Shown: piece by piece, positions 18,235-26,833 of the stretch
How the letters are laid out: every line of letters begins with the position of its first letter
Position numbering within the stretch: the first letter of the stretch is position 1
Assembly (NCBI GenBank): GCA_015680685.1
Contig: MNCI01011140.1
Coordinates: forward strand, 253,937-280,967
DNA: 27,031 bases
DNA from: Gnetum montanum
Lineage: Eukaryota; Streptophyta; Gnetopsida; Gnetales; Gnetaceae
Direction: 5' to 3'
Program-made: the position numbers and the translations under genes
Notes under the pieces: model-generated
Told to the model about the DNA's origin: nothing
The model's input: only the letters and a program-made list of their open reading frames with translations
Database searches by the model: none

Positions 18235-18570
18235 TGTAAACAACTTAATGATTTTAGTTACCTCATAGCCTTGGACAAAGTATGCTATAATCACCTTGTG
18301 CTTAAACGAAAACTAAGGGATTCAACAAGGGTTAACTATTAAGGAAAATTTACCATAGGTAATGTTGATCCTTTGGTGAATGCAGGTGATGCTAAAAGAA
18401 ACATCTAAAGTAGAACGTCTTTTGCTAGGCACAAAAACAAAGCCAAGAGAGGGACAACAGAGGATATGACCATGGACACATCATAGCACATACAAGATAG
18501 AAACTCAAGCTTCACATGTTTGCTAGATCCATGGGGAAATGACAAGAAATTTTAGCCCACCCTTTAAGAA
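18235..18570 (+). pseudogene. Extra coding-like segment near the 3' end of element B
   Basis: One frame from about 18240 reads NDFSYLIALDKVCYNHLVLK, then a basic stretch. After single TAA/TAG stops it continues with GNVDPLVNAGDAKRN, SRTSFARHKNKAKRGTTEDM and NSSFTCLLDPWGNDKKF. About 110 codons hold only four to five stops, unlike the flanking AT-rich DNA. It lies between the conserved 3' block and the 3' LTR, the place where Athila-type elements carry an additional (sometimes called env-like) reading frame. No transmembrane segment or known domain is recognised. Element A has no counterpart in its shorter 3' region. Confidence 0.4.
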
Positions 18571-18879
18571 TGTTCTACATAACCAAGGAAGCACTGACAT
18601 AACAATCAAGGTTAAAATTATGTCATTGCTAGTGACAATAAGAAGAATCATCTTCAACGGATTTTTAAGGACCTCTACAAATTTTGTAATCTTTAATGTC
18701 TACCTAGTCTTTTTAACACTCTATCATTTTGTATGCATTCACTTGAATAAAATTCTATAATGTAGCACTCAAAGTCAGTCAATAGTTTGCATATCAGTAA
18801 ATAATCCCATACATTTCCAATATTTTATAAGGAACTTATTCCTCATTTTGTTTAACTAGAGAACAAGTTTTTATTCAAT
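18571..18879. other. Element B sequence before the purine tract
   Basis: Broken readings only. One short frame with hydrophobic residues (FVIFNVYLVFLTLYHFVCIH, within 18690-18745) is T-rich and not clearly coding. Confidence 0.35.
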
Positions 18880-18889
18880 CATGGGGGTA
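18880..18889 (+). promoter_or_regulatory. Polypurine-like tract before the 3' LTR of element B
   Basis: CATGGGGGTA ends exactly where the LTR (TGGTGAGTCATG) begins. A G-run at this place is the usual plus-strand primer of LTR retrotransposons. The match is short and interrupted by pyrimidines. Confidence 0.55.
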
Positions 18890-18911
18890 TGGTGAGTCAT
18901 GATTTTCCTAG

Positions 18912-19037
18912 CCTTGACATTGGAGCCTTGACATCAAAGCCTTGGCATCAGAGCCCTGACATCGGAGCCTTGACGTTAGATACATGGCATTGGAGCTATG
19001 ACATCAGGTATGCAATGTCGGGGTCTTGACATGACGT
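18912..19037. repeat. 14-bp tandem repeat array in U3 of element B 3' LTR, 9 units
   Basis: Units start at 18912, 18926, 18940, 18954, 18968, 18982, 18996, 19010 and 19024. The first four are CCTTGACATTGGAG, CCTTGACATCAAAG, CCTTGGCATCAGAG and CCCTGACATCGGAG. The unit core is TTGACATC; the eighth unit is the most diverged. Confidence 0.9.
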
Positions 19038-19039
19038 CA
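19032..19039. promoter_or_regulatory. TGACGTCA palindrome (bZIP/CRE-type site)
   Basis: A perfect TGACGTCA lies about 30 bp upstream of the TATA box, at the edge of the 14-bp array. A nearby TAACGTCA echoes it. TGACG cores are bound by plant TGA-class bZIP factors. Binding here is inferred from sequence only, and the 5' LTR copy has lost the exact palindrome. Confidence 0.5.
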
Positions 19040-19069
19040 AGTATCTAACGTCAGGGTTATACGTTGGCC

Positions 19070-19077
19070 TATAAATA
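19070..19077 (+). promoter_or_regulatory. LTR TATA box (element B, 3' LTR)
   Basis: TATAAATA in GGCCTATAAATATAG, collinear with 13445. Confidence 0.75.
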
Positions 19078-19803
19078 TAGCACATGGGCTCATACTTTGA
19101 GTCAGTTTTGCATTAGTCTTTCATAGTTTTATCAATAGAGTAGCTGAATTCTTGTAATTTTATCTTATAATCTTAGAGAATAGACAGTGAGTGCCCACAA
19201 AGTGGATCTAAGTTAATTGTACAAAGTCTTATTTGATTGGTAATGTACCTGGACGTATTCCATGAATGACAATAAGAGTACAATTGATTCTTATTCATTG
19301 TAGCACTTTGACTTAGATTAGATTTACTTTTCATGTACTTAGTTAATATTTACATTTTCATGCATGTTAATTAATTAAGCACATAAGTACGATCACTTCA
19401 AGCATGTGCATGACTCTTGGTAATCCTAGCAATGCCTAATGTATGGTAGCTCAGTAGTGTTATATATGTTTAGGATGTGCACGAGAAGTGGGATTGGATA
19501 CGTATGTTAGGGTAGTTGATTATTAATTAGCAATTAGATTAGTTGAATTAATTATAAATTGAGTTTCAACCTATTGTAAATTGTGGAACTATAAAATATA
19601 AAATAATAAAAATCATATGCCTCACTTTGGACTAAATCATACATGACAAAGCTACCACTAGTCCAAGTGGGAAGACAATGAACTACAATCAAGGCATAGT
19701 GATCTAGATGCCACAACTAGTCCCATCCATGAAATTTGATCAGATCATGCATGAACGCTTGTGATTCATATGGTTGAGCGTAGAGGTACCTCGTTGCTCA
19801 TCA

Positions 19804-19808
19804 ACTGG
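19804..19808 (+). repeat. Right target-site duplication of element B (ACTGG)
   Basis: Directly follows the CA end of the right LTR and matches ACTAG at 13309-13313 in four of five positions. Element A gag resumes here. Confidence 0.75.
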
Positions 19809-20430
19809 CAAGAAGACAAGAACCTAGAAGACTGCCTTATCGTCAAGGTAATCCAAGGTAGTTGCACCATCAACAACAAGCTTATTATCCAAGTGAAGCT
19901 CCATCACAACCATATGAGTGATACCATGAATGGCAACATCCATAGTTGTTGTGGTGGGGGATGCCACCACCAAGGCAATAGTACCTTATAGGTAGCCAAA
20001 TCTATATGGGTACTATGTTTAACAACCAATGTCTTCACATGGCTCTTCTAGTCATGCTTCTTTTTAGCATAACTACTACCCTCTAGAGTATCACAGAATT
20101 CATTCTCCATCTATTAGAGGAAAAACTCCATATCCCTATCATCCTTCTCATCATTTAGCACATGCTCCTCCATCCTCAACCCAATTACCTCCTAGTCCAT
20201 CTATGTAGGATGAAATTCCCTCATAGCTACAACAACGTAATGCTACTAGGGTTGTCAACATATAGCTGGCTTTTCAGTCAAACGGTTTGGAACCCAAATT
20301 CTAAAAATGATCATTCTTATGATTCAATAGTCCTTCAAATTCCTCATAGACTAATGCAATTGATTGCCCTGTCTTTCCATCATCCTTTGCATTAAGTCCT
20401 TTTGAGAGCAATTCAAACTAAACACCTCCT
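19804..20430 (+). pseudogene. Element A gag, C-terminal part (after the insertion)
   Basis: Low-complexity Ser/His/Pro/Tyr-rich reading (YPLEYHRIHSPSIRG, PPSSTQLPPSPSM) corresponding to 15950-16260 of element B. It continues the gag interrupted at 13313, which supports the nesting model. Some ten or more stops and frame changes. It runs into the protease region without a clear boundary. Confidence 0.6.
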
Positions 20431-20445
20431 AATATCAACACTATT

Positions 20446-23400
20446 ATGTTAACCCACATTGTATTTGATTGGATCAAGGTTTGCAACCTTCCCAGGAAAA
20501 GATCTAACCCTAGAAGTCTTCTTAGTTACTTGCAAATTGTTGAACATGAGCCATGCAAGGCTCTTCTTGATTTAGGTTTTGGTGTCAATCTAATTTCCCA
20601 TGACATGTACAAAGCATGGAACCTTCCACCTCTTAAGAAGAGAAATATCTATTTGAGTTAATCATTGTTACTTTGGGACTTGTGGAGGACATTGTGATCA
20701 CTTTTTATGGATGATCCTATTTTGCTAATTTTCTAATAATCAAGGTTAACAACTACAAGGAAGACTTCCCCATTATTATGGAAAGGGCATGGTTAAGCAC
20801 TATTGATGCATGAATGGAAATCAAAGATCTCTCCTTGAAAATTTCTAAGGAGAATGAGTTTGGAAAGATCAAGAAGAAGAGAGTTCCATGCATTGTGTAT
20901 AGTGATACTAGGTGCAATTATGTGCAAAAACTCTAGTTTGTCAAGAGCACATCCATCAAAGTATGCAAATAGTATGCAAATGAATTTGAAGTTCAAAGGT
21001 TTCTATATGCAATAGACATGAAATAGGAGGATACCTAATGGTTGATAGCTGATCTTGAAAGTGGCACACTTTGCATTAAACTTGTTGAGAGTCTAACATA
21101 TGCCTATATTGAAAGCATGGATGAACTAGAGCAAGTTCATCACCAACTCTCTGATGATGCAAATGATGATACAAATTGGGAAGAGTTGAAAATCTCTAAA
21201 AATTTTAAATAAGAGCCCTTCTAGTTGAAAACTCTACCTACTAGCATGGAGTATGCATTTTTGACAAATGACAAGTAGGTGGTCAACAAATGGCCAACAA
21301 CCTTTGCTTGGTCATATCATGAGCTCACAAGGACTGATCTTAGGATATGCTAGCATCATATCTACATTGAGCTGACCATGAAGCCAAAAAGATAGTCATA
21401 GTGGTATTTGAACTTCAAATATAAGTAGATTGTCATAGAGGAAATTGAAAAACTACTCAAGGTGGGGTTTATCTATCCCATTGTAGATAGTGAGTGTGCT
21501 AGTCCACTTGTGATTGTGTCAAAGAAAGGTGGCAAGTGGCAGGTCTGCATCAACTTTCGGCTATTGAATATGATAACATTCAAAGATTAATTTTCATTGT
21601 CATTTGTGATTCAAGTGTTAGACACTATATTTGGGCATTACTATTATAGTTTTCTGGATGGTTATAGTGGCTATAACAAAATCTGGATTAAGCTAAGTGA
21701 TCTGGCCAAAACAACATTCACGAGATGTTGGGAGACTTTTGCATGTCAAAAGATGTCTTTTGGTTTGTGAAATGATCTAGAAACATTCTAATGCTTGGTC
21801 CTAAGCATTTATTTTAGAAAAAAATGGGTTGTAGGGTGAAGTCTTCATGGATAAATTTTCCACCTATGATGCTACATTTGAGCAAGCCTTGGACCACCTT
21901 GAGTAAGTGCTTGAAAGGTGTGTGAAGATAAATCTTTAGCTTAATTGGTAAAAGAGCCATGTAATGATCTAAGAGAGCATTATACTAGGGCAAAAAATTT
22001 CTCAAGAAGGGATTGAGATGGACCCTAAAAAGATAAGGATCATTTAAGGAATAACTCACCAACTGGAAATTATTAAAGATGTTTAGCATTCCTTGGATAA
22101 AATGGCTACTACTGGCAATTCATAGAGGAATTTCTCTAAGATTGCAACATCATTGGTTAAGCTAGCAAGGAAAGATGCACCATTCATCTAGAGCAAGGAA
22201 TGCATTAAAGCATTTCAAATCCTTAAGTAGAAGCTTGTAGAGACACCAATTATATGAGCATTTGACTAGTCTCAACCATTTCATATCATGATAAATGCAT
22301 CAAATTATGCCTTTGGAGTCATGCTTACATAGCTGAATGACAAGAAACATTCATATTACATTCACTGTGCATGTCAAAGCATTGTGGATGCATAGTTGAA
22401 TTACACCACAATGAAAAAAGAACTAATGTCAATGGTGTATGATCTAGAGAAGTTCCCTTCCTCATGAATAAGCCAATGGTGAGCCCTTGTGTCATATGAT
22501 GGTTGATGATCTTACAAGACTTTGATCGTATGATGGTAGATCAAAAGGAGACTAGGAATGTGGTCATTGATCACTTGTCTCCATTACAATGGAATAACAA
22601 AGAGTAGAAGAGGCCACTTTCTGATCAATTTCCTAATGAACCCCTCTTTCTTGATAAAATAAATGAACAAGTGCCCATAGAACCGAAATGGTATGATGCC
22701 ATCCTCACTTATATTCTCACTCAAGAGATGTCACAAGATTTGGACTACAAGAAGAAACAACAATTTCTTCATCAGGCCAAATTCTCCATGGAAATCAATG
22801 GACACATTTACAAGGTGTGCATAGATGGCTTGGGTCATTGGTGTGTACTTGATGCTAATCAATTGTGTTTTCTCTAGGATGTTCATGATGGTCCTTGTAG
22901 GGGCCACTATGCTAGGAGACACACGATCATTAAGATCCTAATGGAAAGGCATTATTGGCAAACTATCTTTAGGGATATCCACTAATTTGTCCACCATTGT
23001 AAACATTGTTAATGAGATGGTGGGATGATTGCACAAACAGAAGGACCTCAATAGTGGATTCAACCATTGGAACCCTTCGACATCTAGGGCATCAATTTCA
23101 TGGTTTCCATCACACCCATGTCAAATGGAAAGGCATATATAATCATTACCATTGATTACCACACAAAATGGGTAGAAGTAGCAATTTTCACTAACTATAC
23201 ATCATCTACTACTATGTAGTTTGTACAAAAAAATGTTGTAAATAGGCTTAGGATGCCATGTGCACTGATTTCTAATAATGAAAGCCATTTTATAGGCACC
23301 ACTTTTCATAAGCTCATGCAATGCTTAGGGGTTGAACATAAATTAACAACATCCTATTACCCCCAAGCCAATGGTCAAGCAAATGTTACTAATAGGAAGA

Positions 23401-23960
23401 TTACAAAGATCTTAATAAGATTTGCTAGCAAGTATAGGAGATTGAAGCACAAAACTTAATGATGCCCTCTAGGCCTATTGCTCAACATGGAAACTTCCTA
23501 TAAGCTACTCTCCCTATGAGTTTGTGTACGAGAAACTACCAACACTTCCTATTCAATTTGAGCTTTGTACACTTTCATCATCATGTGACCTAGATCTAGA
23601 CCTGAGTCTAGCACAAAGAGAACAATTAATCAACCTTAACATGCTAGATGAAAATCGATTTGTGGCCTTATCTTAGAATGAAGTGCACAATGCATTCAAC
23701 AAAAAGCACTATGACCTTAGAATATGGAAAGTGAAATTTCAACTAGCAAATAAGGTTCTCTACTAGAACCCCACACACGTACCTCAAGGAACTAAGTTTT
23801 AGACATTGTGAAAAGGTCCTTGCATCATTTACGAAACCTTTCTTTCTAGGGCCATTTTAATTTACAAACCTAAGAGCCTAAACAAAAAATGTAGTTGGCC
23901 AACACACAACAAGTGAAACCTTTCCATGAACCCATGCATGCTAGTGGAAGCAACTTCTCC
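20446..23960 (+). pseudogene. Element A pol (protease, RT, RNase H, integrase)
   Basis: Protease: 20446-20658 with CKALLDLGFGVNLIS, the D-L-G active site (20569-20577), and a later IIMGRAWLS strand. RT: from 21441 with EEIEKLLKVGFIYPI and KWQVCINFRLLN, FLDGYSGYN (21651-21677), KTTFT and FACQKMSFGL. The catalytic motif reads F-M-D-K (21844-21855), so the second Asp is lost. RNase H: 22288 onward, the expected D-A-S reads N-A-S (INASNYAFGVML). Integrase: zinc motif H-x4-H (22905, 22920) and C-x2-C (22998, 23007) intact. The core positions read N (23094), N (23274) and N (23382) where D, D and E are expected, in GINFMV, SNNESHF and ANGQANVTNR. Reading fades after about 23900. Several frameshifts and over thirty stops leave it non-functional. 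The wording follows the Athila/Tat branch. Confidence 0.9.
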
Positions 23961-24701
23961 ACGAATGAACAACCATGCTCAATTTTTCGGATCTCCTTCT
24001 TACAACTTAGTCAGTGGGTAGATGGCCATCCATGCTAACCATTATAGTGCCTCATTAGTTTTTTATCTTTTTTTTCACATTTTTTATTTTACATTTTTTT
24101 ATTTTTCCAAATTTTTTTCTTACAAAATCATTAGTACACTTTGTCTTTCTTGAATATTTTACAATTTCTTTTATATTTTCCTTATTTTGGTGTGAATTTT
24201 TCTCATCTTCTAATAAAAAGTGCTTTATTGCCAATAAGACACAATGGTGTTATTGCTATTTGCTAATTGTGATTTTTACTTAATGTTTTTGATTACTAAT
24301 GTTTGGTTTCCATTTTTGAATTTTGATGATTGATAACTAAGACTAGTTTCTATTTTCATGAAATAGCTAGTGAGCCCACATCATCCACCCATACACAAAC
24401 TCTATGGTCTTTCTTGTTTTAGAAATATGAGATTCCTTTCTCATTAATAATACTTTAATAAACTTGTGACCTTGGTAGTTTCTAAGCTCAAAAAGGATTC
24501 AAAGATTTGAAAAGGATGTAGCTTTAAGGTGATTTAATAATCTTTGTACCTTTCTACTTCCTTGAGTGCATGTGTGGTTTCATGGATTTCTTATTTTTTC
24601 GTGTTGACCAATAATAGGAAGTTGAAGAAGTATTTGAATGGTGTGGTTTTCATTCAAAAAAAAAAAACAAAAAACAAAAAAATAATAATGAAAAATGATG
24701 G
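23961..24701 (+). other. Element A noncoding 3' region, first part
   Basis: A pyrimidine-rich tract (24055-24120) right after the last pol-like reading, then AT-rich sequence aligning with element B from about 17020 (GTGAGCCCACATCATCCACC here, GTGAGACCACCTCATCCATC there). An A-rich tract lies at 24655-24690. No open frame. Confidence 0.6.
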
Positions 24702-24808
24702 AAATTCAAAGCACACCCCTTAGACAAAATAAATAGGCTACAAGCACTGGTTATTAGACTAGAAAGATATGTTACCCATGCCTAAAGGTCCCCTCTAACC
24801 AAGGCCAT
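24702..24808. other. Conserved noncoding block, element A copy
   Basis: Counterpart of 17364-17470, with AAATTCAAAGCACACCCCTT identical over 20 bases and later AGGCTACAAGCA and ATGTTACCCATGCCT. It sits 50 bp or less after the A-rich tract in both elements. Confidence 0.7.
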
Positions 24809-25489
24809 TTTTTACATCCTGCTTCTCTTTTGTTTTTCAATAAGGAATGATGGTTGTTCATGGAAGAATTCTTGTGTCTTGAGGAGGTGGATTGATCCTA
24901 GAGTGGTGATGCAAAGTCATTGAAAGTGGTTGGTTTTGGTCTAGACTAAGGTTGGACTTTATCAAGTTATTTAACCATGAAACTTACAAGGGACTTCATG
25001 TGACCATGATTAGGATATTCATTCCATTTTCTATCTCATCCATCTATGCTCTTCATAACTCATCTCATTACCAATTTTCATGTTTTTGTTTCATATCTTA
25101 GTTTGATGTGTTTAAATTCCTAAATAGACTCTTTGGGTTTGGTCCTTAACTTTTCGCAACCATTCATCAACTATGGGGCCCACTTGCATTTGCTAGTATG
25201 GGAAGGAACCACTTGCATATCTTAGGGTTTGTTTAGTTAAGTTCCTAACCCTTAGACATGACCGCAATCAAAATCTTTCATGTGCTCCATTATTCATCTA
25301 ACTATGTGCTCCTTAAAACATTCTTCTTTATCAAATCTTGTTCTCTACTGATTCTTCAACTTTTCAAATATTGAAATCCTTTTCTAATATTTTCATCATG
25401 TTCTTGGCTTTTCAAGCTTCCATTGGACCCAAATTTCACTCAAAAACTCCTTGTTTTTCATTACTTTTAAAAAATTCAACGGTGGTTAA
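24809..25489. other. Element A noncoding 3' region, second part
   Basis: Weak similarity to 17471-18100 of element B and no coding. It is shorter than the equivalent region of B because the extra coding-like segment at 18235-18570 has no counterpart. Confidence 0.5.
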
Positions 25490-25545
25490 TAGATGGATCA
25501 ACTCAACCTCATCGACTAGGCCCCATTGACATAGCCCAAAAAATT
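25490..25545 (+). repeat. Truncated 3' LTR of element A (first ~55 bp)
   Basis: AGATGGATCA parallels the LTR start TGATGAATCA. At nearly the same distance follow two 14-bp units, ATCGACTAGGCCCC (25511) and ATTGACATAGCCCA (25525), matching the U3 units GTTGACTAGGCCCT of the 5' LTR. After about 25545 the similarity stops, and neither the TATA box nor the rest of the LTR is present. Confidence 0.5.
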
Positions 25546-25975
25546 CTATGAATACCATCCAACACTTTCAAATTTTTGAAAGCCCAAAATCTTCCATAAT
25601 CCATAACTTTCAGTATGTTTGTCCAAATTACTCCATTCTTCAATCCTGTAGCTACCAAAGGTAAGCTCTTAGTCATCGGGGCCACAAACCTTAAGGTTTC
25701 TAACAAAAAAATTTTAAACATTTTCTAACTTCCCCAAAGGATTAATTAATAAAATAACATTAAACTATGAATTTTTTATTGTTAAACCTTTCCAACAAAC
25801 TCTGATAAATCTAAAATTAATTATTAACATTAAAATAATCATAAAATAATATTAAAATAATTAACCAAGCCATAATCACAACTTAGCAAAGTGTAACTAC
25901 CCCAAGAGATAAGGTATATCCTATATTTCAAATTTACACATTAAGTGCTAATCCTTGGTCATGTTGTGATTACAA
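25546..25975. other. AT-rich stretch after the element A breakpoint
   Basis: Contains AT-rich echoes such as ATTAAAATAAT (25820-25862). An open minus-strand frame at 25509-25721 (70 codons) overlaps the LTR tip and looks fortuitous. Nothing else recognised. Confidence 0.4.
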
Positions 25976-26613
25976 ATGACACCTAGACCAAAATGCCCAT
26001 AGGAAGGAGGACCATCACATCCAAAGAAAAAATGACCCAAAATTAGAAGGAAGCAGGAAGAACAAGCTCATGAGCAGGTAGCAGAAACTCATGCAATGGG
26101 ACCTCTTTAGGAGGAGCCTAAAGTAAAATCTGTTTGGAAAATTCCCAAAGAAGAGGTTGTGACTAAACAATCTCAAAGAGGATAGGCATGAGTGCTCATA
26201 CTAAGACTTGAGGTTACATTGACACAGGCTTGCTTAAACATGATCAAGCCTTACAATGTCCAATGCTTAGTGTTGGCACATTTTGGCCATTTCATGGAAC
26301 AGATAGGTCCTAACAAGACATTTGAGGAGAGATCTAAATATTTCAATCGCCTCAGTCTACCAATCTCTTTGGGATAGGTCCAAAGAACTCACTATTGGAG
26401 AGATTTATACAGGTCAGAAATGTGAGGTTGCATAAAAATGGGGAATGCAGAATTGAAAATGCTGATGATGTTGTAGAAGTAGTAGCAGCATCAGAGCTAC
26501 ATATAATTATTCTCTCAAGACCTAAGAAGAATAAAGATGTAACGCCATTCGATACATGGCCAGAGATGCTGCAGATCAGGAAGTGTTTAGTATTTTTAAC
26601 GAACCAAGTATAA
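25976..26613 (+). pseudogene. Decayed coding segment of unknown product
   Basis: From ATG 25976 one frame continues for about 140 codons with six stops (TAG/TGA). It starts with a basic region (MTPRPKCP, KIRRKQEEQAHEQVAETHAM, EEPKVKSVWKIPKEEVVTK), then a mixed region with no stop for 61 codons (QACLNMIKPYNVQCLVLAHF, PNKTFEERSKYFNRLSLP). After a frame change near 26390 the reading goes on at 26395-26613 (ERFIQVRNVRLHKNGECRIE, DDVVEVVAASELHI, KDVTPFDTWPEML). The basic N-terminus and the stop pattern suggest a transposon-encoded or plant gene remnant, but I do not recognise the family. No clear similarity to the antisense remnant at 2629-4500 was seen. Confidence 0.35.
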
Positions 26614-26833
26614 AGATCACACGTGGATTTTATTATGATTACTATCTCTATTACTATGATCTAAAGAAAATATTTTATGATTTAAATAGGAAAAGACAAT
26701 TATGGGATATTTGTGTGACATCATATAAAAGGAGACATTTGGCTATTATCCCTTTTATTCCTATGGAAGTTGTAACTTCCTATGATAGTTACAACTATAA
26801 TATTTATAATTAATTTTTATTTGGATTATTATG
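26614..26833. other. AT-rich spacer
   Basis: Tyr/Asn-rich chance readings produced by TAT/TAC-rich DNA (TTATTATGATTACTATCTC). No supported gene. Confidence 0.4.

Larger units (their letters stand above)
13314..19803 (+). mobile_element. Element B: pol-less (non-autonomous) LTR retrotransposon nested in element A gag
   Basis: About 6.5 kb: 5' LTR 13314-14194, Asp-type PBS 14196-14213, gag 14328 to about 16620, no protease, RT, RNase H or integrase, 3' region about 16670-18889 partly shared with element A, purine-rich tract 18880-18889, 3' LTR 18890-19803. It is flanked by a near-perfect 5-bp duplication. The two LTRs are old (by eye roughly 85-90% identical in aligned blocks, with indels). 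Mobilisation would have required enzymes supplied in trans, most plausibly by an A-like partner with the same PBS. It is possible that pol was deleted in this one copy only, not in a whole subfamily. Confidence 0.85.
18890..19803 (+). repeat. Element B 3' LTR
   Basis: Starts TGGTGAGTCATGA and ends GTTGCTCATCA, directly followed by the target duplication. It aligns with the 5' LTR (13314-14194) throughout. It differs by a longer U3 array and lacks the 20-bp duplication near 13700. Confidence 0.9.
10446..25545 (+). mobile_element. Element A: Athila/Tat-like Ty3/gypsy LTR retrotransposon, split by element B
   Basis: Order on the plus strand: 5' LTR 10446-11338, tRNA-Asp PBS 11340-11357, gag 11494-13313, inserted element B 13314-19803, rest of gag and pol (protease, RT, RNase H, integrase) 19804-23960, noncoding 3' region to about 25489, and a short remnant of the 3' LTR 25490-25545. 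Without B it would be about 8.6 kb. The gene order PR-RT-RH-IN is that of Ty3/gypsy. The RT wording (FLDGYSGYN) and the Asp primer point to the Athila/Tat side of non-chromovirus elements. The element is dead: many stops, several frameshifts and altered catalytic residues. The 5-bp flank before the 5' LTR is ACAAT, but no matching duplication can be tested because the 3' LTR is truncated. Confidence 0.8.

Noticed and set aside
19761-19991. Open frame starting inside the element B 3' LTR
   Set aside because: It crosses the LTR/target-site junction and reads the gag tail of element A in the wrong frame.
25509-25721. Minus-strand open frame of 70 codons
   Set aside because: Overlaps the stub of the element A LTR and AT-rich flank; no recognisable family and nothing conserved next to it.
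26556-26813. Tyr-rich open frame of 85 codons
   Set aside because: Mostly TAT/TAC-rich sequence; it overlaps the better reading ending at 26613 and has no recognisable domain.
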